Positions 1 through 6,073 of a stretch of DNA of 13,730 nt are shown here, one piece after another. The DNA is from an uncultured Wenzhouxiangella sp. (GTDB lineage Bacteria > Pseudomonadota > Gammaproteobacteria > Xanthomonadales > Wenzhouxiangellaceae): positions 1 through 13,730 of the forward strand of contig CALEIM010000070.1 of NCBI GenBank assembly GCA_937876395.1. Reading direction: 5' to 3'. Position 1 is the first letter of the stretch; the number at the start of each line of letters is the position of its first letter. A model generated the notes under the pieces. That model did no database searches and was not told where the DNA came from. It was given only the letters and a program-made list of their open reading frames with translations. Position numbers and translations under genes: made by a program.

Positions 1-518
1 GCAGCACTGTCGTCAGCGGGTGCCGGGATTGCCATGAGACCGCGTAAACGCAGGCGCGGCAGCTCAGACACCGCCTCGGTAAGCGCGGCAAGCTCCTCGG
101 GCAGCACACCGGACTTGCTGTCCTCTGCGCTGATGTTGACCTGCAGGCAGATGTTCAGGGGCGGCAAATGGTCAGGCCGCTGATCGGAGAGCCGCTGGGC
201 GATTTTCAGGCGGTCAACGCTGTGTACCCAGTCGAAATGCTCGGCGATGGCACGGGTCTTGTTTGACTGGATGGGGCCGATGAAATGCCAGGTGAGCGGC
301 AGATCCTGCAACGCGGCCATCTTGTCCAGCGCCTCCTGCAGGTAGTTTTCGCCAAAGGCGCGCTGACCAAGGGCGTGGAGTTCGCGAAGTGCGGCGGCGC
401 TCTGGCCCTTGCTTGCTGCCAGCATACGAACGCGGTCGAAATTCCGCCCGTTATGGCGGCAGGCGGATTCGATTCGCTCGAACGTGCTACTGAATCGCTG
501 GTTGGCAATTTGATTCAT
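1..518 (-). CDS. yggS: YggS-type PLP-binding protein (PLP homeostasis protein), 3' end cut off
   Basis: Reading the minus strand from ATG at 518 gives 172 residues open to the window edge. Recognisable YggS/PROSC family blocks appear in order: LAASKGQ with the expected PLP lysine at about K37, FGENYLQEALDK (about 55-66), WHFIGPIQSNKTR (about 77-89), HSVDRLKIAQRL, LQVNISAEDSKSG and LRLRGLMAIPAP. These proteins are alanine-racemase-fold, cytosolic PLP carriers that buffer free pyridoxal phosphate; they are not known to catalyse a reaction. About a quarter of the usual 230-residue length is missing beyond base 1. The family usually has SKT at the lysine; here it is SKG. No clear Shine-Dalgarno precedes the start. 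The gene diverges from pilT, as it does in Pseudomonas. Identity is confident; the exact start is moderately so. Confidence 0.93.
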   Translation of the reverse strand, partial: MNQIANQRFSSTFERIESACRHNGRNFDRVRMLAASKGQSAAALRELHALGQRAFGENYLQEALDKMAALQDLPLTWHFIGPIQSNKTRAIAEHFDWVHSVDRLKIAQRLSDQRPDHLPPLNICLQVNISAEDSKSGVLPEELAALTEAVSELPRLRLRGLMAIPAPADDSA

Positions 519-537
519 GGCCAAGTTGCGCTACTAT
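510..537 (+). promoter_or_regulatory. Candidate sigma70 promoter for pilT
   Basis: TTGATT at 510-515 and TACTAT at 532-537 are separated by 16 bp, each matching 4 of 6 consensus bases. Initiation would fall near 543, giving a leader of about 92 nt before the pilT ATG. The -35 box overlaps the yggS start codon region, so the two divergent genes could interfere with each other. Pattern match only. Confidence 0.35.
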
Positions 538-543
538 CGTTGA

Positions 544-598
544 GGACGCCTGAATCCGGGGTAGCGCGCTGTCGGCCACATGAGCCGATTCAGCGTCC
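544..598 (+). promoter_or_regulatory. Leader hairpin upstream of pilT
   Basis: GGACGC (544-549) plus TGAATC (551-556) pair perfectly with GATTCA (587-592) plus GCGTCC (593-598), leaving only C550 bulged: 12 base pairs around a 30-nt loop. No T-run follows, so it is not a terminator. If transcription starts at the predicted position near 543, this hairpin would form the extreme 5' end of the pilTU mRNA, where it could protect the message or bind a regulator. The function is inference. Confidence 0.4.
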
Positions 599-634
599 GC
601 TCCGGTCAGCCCGGTTTTTACCAGGAAATGATGC

Positions 635-1672
635 ATGGATATTACCGAACTGCTCGCATTCACCGTAAAAAACAAGGCTTCTGACCTGCATATTTCAGCG
701 GGTCTGCCGCCGATGATTCGCGTCGACGGCGATATTCATCGTATCAATACCCCGGCCATCGAGAACAAGGAAATGGCCGAACTCATCTATTCGACCATGA
801 ATGACCATCAGCGCCGCGACTACGAGGCAAACCTGGAGGTCGATTTTTCCTATGCCGTTCCCGGCCTGGCCCGGTTTCGTGTCAATGCCTTCCACCACCA
901 TCGCGGCATGGGGGCGGCATTTCGCGTCATTCCCAACGACATCTGGACCCTTGAAGATCTGTCGGCGCCGCCGGTGTTCAAGGATATTGTTGAGGTGCCC
1001 CGCGGCCTGATCCTGGTCACGGGGCCGACCGGCTCGGGGAAATCGACCACTCTGGCGGCGATGATGGACTACCTCAATACCACGGTGCCGGGGCATATTC
1101 TCACCATTGAGGATCCGATCGAGTTCCTGCATACCCCGCAGCGCTGCCTGATCAACCAGCGCGAAGTCAGTCGCGACACGCACGGCTTCAACCAGGCCCT
1201 GCGCTCGGCCCTGCGCGAAGACCCCGACATCATCCTGGTCGGCGAGCTGCGCGACATGGAAACCGTGCGTCTGGCGCTGACCGCCGCCGAAACCGGCCAC
1301 GTGGTGTTCGCCACCCTGCACACCTCCTCGGCGCCGAAGACCATCGACCGAATCATCGATGTCTTCCCCGGTGACGAAAAGCCGGTGGTGCGTTCGATGC
1401 TGTCCGAATCGCTGCGCGCGGTCATCTCGCAGACGCTGCTCAAGCGCGTTGGTGGCGGGCGAGTGGCGGCGCATGAAATCATGATCGCCAACGCCGCGAT
1501 CAGGAACCTGATCCGTGAAGACAAGGTCGCCCAGATGTATTCGGCCATTCAGACCGGACAGAATGTCGGCATGGCCACGCTTGACCAGTCGCTGATTGAG
1601 CTGGTGCGACGCGGCGTGATCTCGCGCCAGGAAGCGCTGCGCAAGGCCCAGAACAAATCGGCCCTGGCCTGA
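635..1672 (+). CDS. pilT: Type IV pilus retraction ATPase PilT
   Basis: This 345-residue protein is a hexameric cytoplasmic ATPase that depolymerises type IV pili and so drives twitching motility and DNA uptake. It follows Pseudomonas PilT almost motif by motif: N-terminal MDITELLAFTVKNKASDLHI, Walker A GPTGSGKST at 130-138 (K136), Asp box TIEDPIEF at about 157-164, Walker B DIILVGE at 198-204, His box ETGHVVFATLHT at 219-230, and the PilT-specific AIRNLIRE motif at 288-295 that is needed for retraction. Length is normal for the family. The start is set by AGGA at 623-626, 8 nt before ATG 635. pilU follows 31 nt downstream, so the two are very probably one operon. Nothing is missing. Confidence 0.98.
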   Translation: MDITELLAFTVKNKASDLHISAGLPPMIRVDGDIHRINTPAIENKEMAELIYSTMNDHQRRDYEANLEVDFSYAVPGLARFRVNAFHHHRGMGAAFRVIPNDIWTLEDLSAPPVFKDIVEVPRGLILVTGPTGSGKSTTLAAMMDYLNTTVPGHILTIEDPIEFLHTPQRCLINQREVSRDTHGFNQALRSALREDPDIILVGELRDMETVRLALTAAETGHVVFATLHTSSAPKTIDRIIDVFPGDEKPVVRSMLSESLRAVISQTLLKRVGGGRVAAHEIMIANAAIRNLIREDKVAQMYSAIQTGQNVGMATLDQSLIELVRRGVISRQEALRKAQNKSALA

Positions 1673-1703
1673 CCAGGGCGCCTGTTGCCCGCAAGGAGAC
1701 GCG

Positions 1704-2834
1704 ATGAACACCATCCAGGACTGGCTCAGCAAACTCCACGCCTCAGACGGATCGGATCTGTTCGTGACCGTCGGTGCGCCACCCTGTATCAAGGTGCACG
1801 GCAAGATCAAGCCGCTCACCCGCGAAGCGCTGTCGCATGAGATGGTGCATGACATCATCGATTCGATCATGACCGCCGACCAGCGCGAGGAATTCCACGG
1901 CACCAAGGAATGCCAGTTTGCCGTGTCGCTTGAAGGCGTGGCGCGGTTTCGCGTTTCGGCCTTCTACCAGCGCAACAGCGTCGGCATGGTCTGTCGCCGC
2001 ATTGAAACGCGGATTCCGAGCTTCGAAGATCTTGATCTGCCCCAATCCCTGGCCGATCTGTCCATGGTCAAGCGCGGCATCGTTATTCTGGTCGGTGCCA
2101 CCGGTACCGGCAAGTCGACCACCCTGGCGGCGATGGTCGGCCACCGCAACGTCAGCTCCTCGGGGCATATTGTCACCATCGAGGATCCAATTGAGTTTGT
2201 GCACAAGCACCGTAAATCCCTGATCACCCAGCGCGAGGTCGGCATTGACACCACCTCGTTCGAGGTGGCGCTCAAAAATACCCTGCGCCAGGCCCCGGAC
2301 GTGATTCTGATTGGCGAGGTGCGAACCCGCGAAGCGATGGAACATGCCATCACCTTTGCCGAAACCGGCCACCTCTGCCTGACCACACTGCACGCCAACA
2401 ACGCCAACCAGGCCATGGACCGTATCCTGCACTTTTTCCCGGAAGACCGTCATGCCCAGGTGCTGCTCGACCTGAGCTTCAACCTCCGCGGCGTGATCGC
2501 CCAGCAGCTGATCCCCTCGATCGATGGTTCGCGGCGCCACGTCGCGCTCGAAGTATTGCTGAACACGCCGCTGATCCAGGAAAAGATCCGCAAGGGCAAG
2601 ATCGAAGAGATCAAGGAAATCATGAAGAATTCCGGCCACCACGGCATGGTCACCTTCGACCAGAGTCTGCTGGATCTTTATCAGGAGGGGCTGATTTCCT
2701 ATGATGAGGCGTTGCGTCATGCCGATTCGCCCAACGATCTTCGTCTGTCAGTCAAGCTCAGCGAGGGTGGCGATGCCGAGTCGCTGTCAGGCAAACTGCA
2801 GAACATGAACCTGATTGACGACGGGCGCTATTAG
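1704..2834 (+). CDS. pilU: PilT-dependent retraction ATPase PilU
   Basis: This 376-residue paralogue of PilT assists PilT-driven pilus retraction under load and cannot normally replace it. Seen in the sequence: PAS-like N-domain to about residue 105, Walker A GATGTGKST at 131-139 (K137), Asp box TIEDPIEF at about 158-165, Walker B DVILIGE at 199-205, and His box ETGHLCLTTLH at 220-230. In place of the PilT AIRNLIRE motif there is a PLIQEKIRKGKIEEIKEIM segment, as expected for PilU. The acidic C-terminal tail after about residue 335 is also typical. The start is supported by a strong AAGGAG at 1693-1698, 5 nt before the ATG. A hairpin directly after the stop closes the operon. Confidence 0.96.
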   Translation: MNTIQDWLSKLHASDGSDLFVTVGAPPCIKVHGKIKPLTREALSHEMVHDIIDSIMTADQREEFHGTKECQFAVSLEGVARFRVSAFYQRNSVGMVCRRIETRIPSFEDLDLPQSLADLSMVKRGIVILVGATGTGKSTTLAAMVGHRNVSSSGHIVTIEDPIEFVHKHRKSLITQREVGIDTTSFEVALKNTLRQAPDVILIGEVRTREAMEHAITFAETGHLCLTTLHANNANQAMDRILHFFPEDRHAQVLLDLSFNLRGVIAQQLIPSIDGSRRHVALEVLLNTPLIQEKIRKGKIEEIKEIMKNSGHHGMVTFDQSLLDLYQEGLISYDEALRHADSPNDLRLSVKLSEGGDAESLSGKLQNMNLIDDGRY

Positions 2835-2870
2835 CCCGGATACTTCATGAAATATCCGGGACATTTTCTT
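2835..2870 (+). terminator. Probable intrinsic terminator of pilTU
   Basis: CCCGGATA (2835-2842) and TATCCGGG (2853-2860) form a perfect 8-bp stem with a 10-nt loop, beginning immediately after the pilU TAG. A T-rich stretch (ATTTTCTT, 2863-2870) follows. The stem is only moderately stable, so some readthrough towards the regulator gene is possible. Confidence 0.65.
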
Positions 2871-2883
2871 CCTCCGGGCCCCG

Positions 2884-2940
2884 AACGCCGGTCATAACGA
2901 CCGATTTTGCCTTGTTTAACGCGCGGTTAACGCCGGTCAT
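2884..2940 (+). repeat. Pair of 12-bp direct repeats upstream of the response regulator
   Basis: AACGCCGGTCAT occurs exactly at 2884-2895 and again at 2929-2940, 45 bp apart start to start. The downstream copy overlaps the right half of the TTAAC direct repeat. This could be a two-site operator. No known motif is assigned. Confidence 0.5.
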
Positions 2941-2948
2941 CGTAGTAT
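2915..2948 (+). promoter_or_regulatory. OmpR-type direct-repeat box and -10 element
   Basis: TTTAAC (2915-2920), five spacer bases, then GTTAAC (2926-2931) make a 6-5-6 direct repeat with an 11-bp period. This is the geometry bound by OmpR/PhoB-family dimers such as PmrA and QseB. TAGTAT at 2943-2948 can serve as a -10 box. The place of a -35 box (2920-2925) is occupied by GC-rich spacer, which suggests an activator-dependent promoter. Initiation would fall near 2953-2956. Autoregulation by the adjacent regulator is inference. The box does not obviously match the published Pseudomonas ColR consensus as I remember it. Confidence 0.45.
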
Positions 2949-2952
2949 TAAT

Positions 2953-3047
2953 ACCGTTGGTGCCAAGCCCGAGCCAGGTTTCAGCACCGACGGTTACGGG
3001 GCAATGTGGGCCCGGGCGGAGTCGACTCCTCCGCCCGGGTGTTTTAT
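2953..3047 (+). ncRNA. Candidate small RNA or attenuating leader, about 95 nt
   Basis: Two hairpins sit back to back between the candidate promoter and the response regulator. Hairpin 1 pairs ACCGTTGGTGC (2953-2963) with GCACCGACGGT (2984-2994): 11 bp including one G-U, with a 20-nt loop. A 16-nt unpaired linker (2995-3010) follows, then an 11-bp GC-rich terminator stem with a T-run. The loop has GCCC (2967-2970) that could pair with GGGC in the linker (2999-3002), a possible pseudoknot. The predicted start site falls at the base of hairpin 1. It may be a free-standing sRNA or a 5' leader that limits expression of the two-component genes. I recognise no known RNA family. Confidence 0.5.
3011..3047 (+). 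terminator. Strong intrinsic terminator 34 nt before the response regulator
   Basis: CCCGGGCGGAG (3011-3021) pairs perfectly with CTCCGCCCGGG (3029-3039) across a 7-nt loop, and TGTTTTAT (3040-3047) follows. It is among the strongest stem-plus-T-run structures in the window. Its place just upstream of the regulator start at 3081 is unusual, because no clear promoter is visible in the 33 bases between. It could end a small RNA, attenuate the two-component operon, or act as a back-up stop for pilTU. Confidence 0.8.
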
Positions 3048-3080
3048 ATCCCGACCTTCGACCAAGCGGGGATTTGAGCG

Positions 3081-3773
3081 ATGCGAATTCTGATTATCGA
3101 GGACAATCGGGACATCGCCGCCAATCTCGGCGACTTTCTCTCTGATTTGGGCCACGAAGTTGACTACGCCTACGACGGCGTGACCGGTTTGCACCTGGCC
3201 GTGGTCAATGAGTTTGACGCCATTGTTCTGGACCTGGCCCTGCCAGGCATGGACGGTCTGGAAGTGTGTCGCAAACTCCGCGAAGACGGTCGCAAAGACA
3301 CCCCGGTGCTCATGCTGACCGCGCGCGACCAGTTGGAAGACAAGCTGCTCGGCTTCAAATCCGGCGCCGATGATTACCTGGTCAAGCCCTTCGAGCTCAA
3401 GGAAGTCGAGGCCCGCTTGCAGGTGCTGGCGAAGCGTGGCCAGCGTATCAGACCGCGCGAATTGAAGGTCGCTGATCTGGAATTCAATCTCGAAACCCTT
3501 GAGGTTCACCGCGGCGACAAGTCGATTGACCTTAATCCGATCGGCCTGAAGCTGCTCGAAAGGCTCATGTCGGCCTCCCCTGCGGTGGTCACCCGACGTG
3601 AGCTTGAACATCACGTCTGGGGTGAGGAGCTGCCCGACAGCGACAGCCTGCGGGTGCATATTCATACCCTGCGTGCGGCCATCGACAAGCCCTTTGAAAC
3701 GCAGCTGATCCGCACCCGGCACGGCATTGGCTACAGTCTGGTGGCATCGGATGAAGTATCGGCGTCGACTTAG
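3081..3773 (+). CDS. OmpR-family response regulator, ColR-like
   Basis: This 230-residue cytoplasmic transcription factor has an N-terminal receiver (1-118) with acidic residues E7/D8, phospho-acceptor D51 in LDLALPGMDG, T80 and K102. The C-terminal winged helix (about 128-223) ends in the typical RTRHGIGYSL. The stretches LNPIGLKLLERLM and PDSDSLRVHIHTLRAAIDKPF closely resemble ColR/VgrR of Pseudomonas and Xanthomonas, which respond to metal and envelope stress; paralogues share these features, so the name is moderate. The start is ATG 3081 with GGGG at 3068-3071. The kinase gene overlaps its 3' end by 23 bp. Expression probably depends on the promoter and terminator upstream. Confidence 0.93.
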   Translation: MRILIIEDNRDIAANLGDFLSDLGHEVDYAYDGVTGLHLAVVNEFDAIVLDLALPGMDGLEVCRKLREDGRKDTPVLMLTARDQLEDKLLGFKSGADDYLVKPFELKEVEARLQVLAKRGQRIRPRELKVADLEFNLETLEVHRGDKSIDLNPIGLKLLERLMSASPAVVTRRELEHHVWGEELPDSDSLRVHIHTLRAAIDKPFETQLIRTRHGIGYSLVASDEVSAST

Positions 3774-5034
3774 AAGTCGACTGATCGTTTCATTCCTGAT
3801 GTTTGGCACGCTGCTCAGCGTGCTGTTTGCAGCGGCCGTGCTGCTCCTGCAAAGCTGGCTGGTCGATGCGCTGATCTCGCGCACCCTGGCCGAGGAAATT
3901 GACCAGTACATTACCGGTCTGCGTGAAGACCCCACACTCGTCGAACCTTTCTATACCCGCATCGAGGGCTATGTCACTCGTCCCGGGCGGGCCGACATCG
4001 TTCCCGCCGCCTTCCGCCACCTGCCCAGCGGCGTGCACGACGTTACCACCGAGCGGGCGCGCTACAAGGCGGCGATCCGCAAGGACGACGATTACTGGGT
4101 CTTTTTGACCTATGACGTTTCGGAAAATCAGGAATTTGCCGAGCGCCTCAGACTGGCCCTGATTGCGGCGGTTGTGCTGTTTGTGCTGCTGTCGCTGGCG
4201 CTGGGCATCTGGTCGTCAAGTCGGATCATGGCGCCGGTGACCGAACTGGCCCGGCGTATCGAGGCAATGGACGAGCACTCGCCGTCGGGCGATCTGGCCC
4301 GCCATTTTCCCGAAGATGAAGTCGGTCAACTGGCAGCCGCTCTGGACGATTACGCACATCGTCTCAAAGAGCTGGCCGAACGTGACAAGGCCTTCAACGC
4401 CGACGTCTCGCACGAACTGCGCACGCCGCTGGCGGTCATTTCCGGGGCCACTGAACTGCTCCTGGCGCAGCCTGATCTCGATGAACGCAGCCGTGAGCGC
4501 CTGCTCAGGATTGCACGCTCGGCGCGCCAATCCACCGATATCACCACCGCCTTGCTGCACCTGGTTCGGGCCGAGCCGGATGCGGATGGCGATGGCCGGG
4601 CCCACGACGTTGGCCGCATTGCCAGGCAGGTCATCGAAAACTACGAACCGCTGGTTGGTGATCGTGATTTGAAGCTGACGCTTGAGCAGGACGAAGCCCT
4701 CAATGTGATCGCGCCCGAGGCGGTGATCGCCGTCATTCTGGGCAATCTGGTCGGCAACGCGATCCGCTACACCAGTGAAGGCGAGGTGGGCGTCAGGGTG
4801 TTGCCGGGTGAGGTGCAGATTCTCGACAGCGGCCCCGGCATCGAGGAAAGCGAGCTGCCAAAGGTGTTTGATCGGCATTTCCGCGGACGCCAGGCCGGGG
4901 GCACGAAAGGCTCAGGCCTGGGGCTGTCGATCGTCAAGCGCTTGTGCGAGCTCTACGGCTGGACGATCGAGTTTCACAACCGCGCATCCGGCGGTCTGCG
5001 CGTGCGCCTGCGGTTTTTCCCCGATCACGGCTGA
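3751..5034 (+). CDS. Membrane sensor histidine kinase, ColS-like
   Basis: This 427-residue inner-membrane kinase is the partner of the preceding regulator. Order: TM1 about 12-35, periplasmic sensor about 36-134, TM2 about 136-156, HAMP about 157-210, HisKA with H221 in DVSHELRTPL, ATPase N-box around N336, DSGPGI 359-364 and GSGLGL 387-392. All catalytic boxes are intact. The short sensor ends with SENQEF, giving an E125-x-x-E128 motif next to TM2. ColS and VgrS use a periplasmic ExxE to sense iron or zinc, so metal sensing is a reasonable inference. I chose ATG 3751, with GGTGG at 3740-3744, rather than an in-frame TTG at 3727: the eight extra residues add nothing. It overlaps the regulator by 23 bp, indicating translational coupling. 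Confidence 0.93.
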   Translation: MKYRRRLRSRLIVSFLMFGTLLSVLFAAAVLLLQSWLVDALISRTLAEEIDQYITGLREDPTLVEPFYTRIEGYVTRPGRADIVPAAFRHLPSGVHDVTTERARYKAAIRKDDDYWVFLTYDVSENQEFAERLRLALIAAVVLFVLLSLALGIWSSSRIMAPVTELARRIEAMDEHSPSGDLARHFPEDEVGQLAAALDDYAHRLKELAERDKAFNADVSHELRTPLAVISGATELLLAQPDLDERSRERLLRIARSARQSTDITTALLHLVRAEPDADGDGRAHDVGRIARQVIENYEPLVGDRDLKLTLEQDEALNVIAPEAVIAVILGNLVGNAIRYTSEGEVGVRVLPGEVQILDSGPGIEESELPKVFDRHFRGRQAGGTKGSGLGLSIVKRLCELYGWTIEFHNRASGGLRVRLRFFPDHG

Positions 5035-5063
5035 AGGGTTGCGGCCGACAGCGCACGGCACGC

Positions 5064-5099
5064 TTGGCCCAGGCCCGGAAGCGGCCTTACAATAGGCGC
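5064..5099 (+). promoter_or_regulatory. Promoter placing the start site at the ATG (leaderless mRNA)
   Basis: TTGGCC (5064-5069) and TACAAT (5088-5093) are separated by 18 bp; the -10 matches 5 of 6 bases. Six bases follow and then ATG at 5100, so initiation would fall on or within a base of the start codon. There is no useful Shine-Dalgarno at this start, which fits a leaderless transcript. Confidence 0.5.
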
Positions 5100-5447
5100 A
5101 TGGCAATTATCAGCTGTCCTGGCTGCGGCCGGCGAATTTCCGACAAGAGCAGCGCCTGCGCGCACTGTGATCTGCCGCTCAAAGAGCTGTCAGAGGACGA
5201 GCTCAAGCGCACTGAAGAGCGCCGCATGCGCCGCCGGATCTGGCGGGCGAAGAACATCACCTACCTGGCAATGACCGCGCTGGTCATCGGCGCGATCTGG
5301 TGGCTCTGGGCGCAATCGCAAACTCCGGACGGCACCCCGCCAATGCCGGCAATGGCCATGGTGGCAATCGGCGTGTTGACCTACCTGAGCGGGCGTGCCT
5401 GGCTGTTCTGGCTCAAGATCAAGGCGCGGCGGCAGCGCTCGGGTTAG
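5100..5447 (+). CDS. Small zinc-ribbon membrane protein, function unknown
   Basis: 115 residues. The N-terminus carries a zinc ribbon of the CPGC-x10-CAHC type (residues 6-22), followed by a charged helical stretch rich in E, R and K (about 28-56). Two hydrophobic segments then follow: about 57-77 and about 86-108. The predicted layout is a cytosolic zinc-binding head anchored by a helical hairpin in the inner membrane. A longer in-frame reading from 4944 lies inside the kinase gene and translates to low-complexity Arg-rich sequence, so I reject it. The gene lies 65 bp after the kinase on the same strand but appears to have its own promoter. I do not recognise a named family. Confidence 0.8.
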   Translation: MAIISCPGCGRRISDKSSACAHCDLPLKELSEDELKRTEERRMRRRIWRAKNITYLAMTALVIGAIWWLWAQSQTPDGTPPMPAMAMVAIGVLTYLSGRAWLFWLKIKARRQRSG

Positions 5448-5450
5448 ATC

Positions 5451-5479
5451 ACGCTGGGGCTAAGCAACGCTTGGGCTAA
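5451..5479. repeat. Imperfect 13-bp tandem repeat between convergent genes
   Basis: ACGCTGGGGCTAA (5451-5463) and ACGCTTGGGCTAA (5467-5479) differ at one base and are 16 bp apart start to start. They fill most of the 45-bp gap between the convergent zinc-ribbon and secreted-protein genes. No good hairpin or T-run was seen here, so neither gene has an obvious intrinsic terminator. Confidence 0.5.
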
Positions 5480-5492
5480 ACCACGGTCATCA

Positions 5493-6014
5493 TCAGCGAA
5501 TCCTTACAACCCGCACCTCGCGGTTGTAGTCTTCCACGCTCAAATACCATGCACCGAGCACGCCGGGGCGGATGGTTACCTGCGGGCTGTCGATCGTCCC
5601 GATCGCGAAGGTGCTCGGCTCGGTCATGCGCCAGACCATGCCGTTTTGCAGCTCGAACTCCTGTCGGCCGCTCCAGCCGTTGAAGGGACCGGGCAGAATG
5701 CTGATAATCGGCTCATCGCGTTCACTATTCGACAAACCTCGGCGATCCTCGGCGGCTGTCGCGGCGCGGGACGGTGCACTGCCCCCGACCAGTTCCAGCG
5801 CCTCGTTTTCGGTTAGCGAGCGGGCCTGAATCCAGCGGTTGAGGGCGCTCAGCTCTTCACCGCTGAGCTTGTCCAGGCCGGCGGCCCGAAACTCCGCTGC
5901 AGTCATGCGTTCTTCAAGCGTTGAAAAACTCTGCTGGGCGGCCAGTGGTCCGACCAGGCTTAAAGTCAGCACGGCCAGACCGAGGCGAATGATGGTGGGC
6001 AAGGCAATGGGCAT
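5493..6014 (-). CDS. Exported protein of unknown function
   Basis: 173 residues. An N-terminal signal peptide (hydrophobic core LGLAVLTLSLVG, likely cleavage after about A26 in PLAAQQ) is followed by a short helical segment, RAAGLDKLSGEELSALNRWI (about 44-63). After a polar linker comes a beta-rich C-terminal part (about 100-173) containing FNGWSGRQEFELQNGMVW and VTIRPGVLGAWYLSV. I have a recollection of this two-part layout, an 'LDKLS-ELxxLNxW' helix plus a small beta domain, in exported Xanthomonadales proteins without assigned function. ATG 6014 has a GGGGGA about 9 nt upstream. It lies 59 bp after the outer-membrane protein gene on the same strand and may be co-transcribed with it. Confidence 0.82.
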   Translation of the reverse strand: MPIALPTIIRLGLAVLTLSLVGPLAAQQSFSTLEERMTAAEFRAAGLDKLSGEELSALNRWIQARSLTENEALELVGGSAPSRAATAAEDRRGLSNSERDEPIISILPGPFNGWSGRQEFELQNGMVWRMTEPSTFAIGTIDSPQVTIRPGVLGAWYLSVEDYNREVRVVRIR

Positions 6015-6073
6015 ATCCTGAGATCCCCCGGTTGTAGTTGATTTGTCGTGCAGCGGGATTGAAAGAAGCGCGC

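Noticed and set aside
285..668. Plus-strand frame of 127 codons before pilT
   Set aside because: It overlaps yggS on the other strand, whose conserved motifs are certain, and it runs into the pilT start.
695..1906. 403-codon open frame antisense to pilT
   Set aside because: It mirrors pilT codon structure in GC-rich DNA, shows no family motifs, and pilT is unambiguous on the other strand.
1743..2720. 325-codon open frame antisense to pilU
   Set aside because: Shadow of pilU; no protein features.
2915..2931. The TTAAC repeat as a classical Pseudomonas ColR box
   Set aside because: It does not fit the T/C-rich TTTTCAC-type consensus I recall for ColR; kept only as a generic OmpR-type direct repeat.
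2912..3145. 77-codon frame covering the hairpin region upstream of the regulator
   Set aside because: No ribosome-binding site or recognisable protein; base-paired structure and a terminator explain the region better.
2994..3935. 313-codon open frame antisense to the response regulator
   Set aside because: Spans the terminator stem and the regulator/kinase overlap; no motifs, and the opposite strand is clearly coding.
4944..5099. 52-residue N-terminal extension of the zinc-ribbon gene
   Set aside because: Lies mostly inside the kinase gene in another frame, is Arg-rich, and the protein reads properly from ATG 5100.
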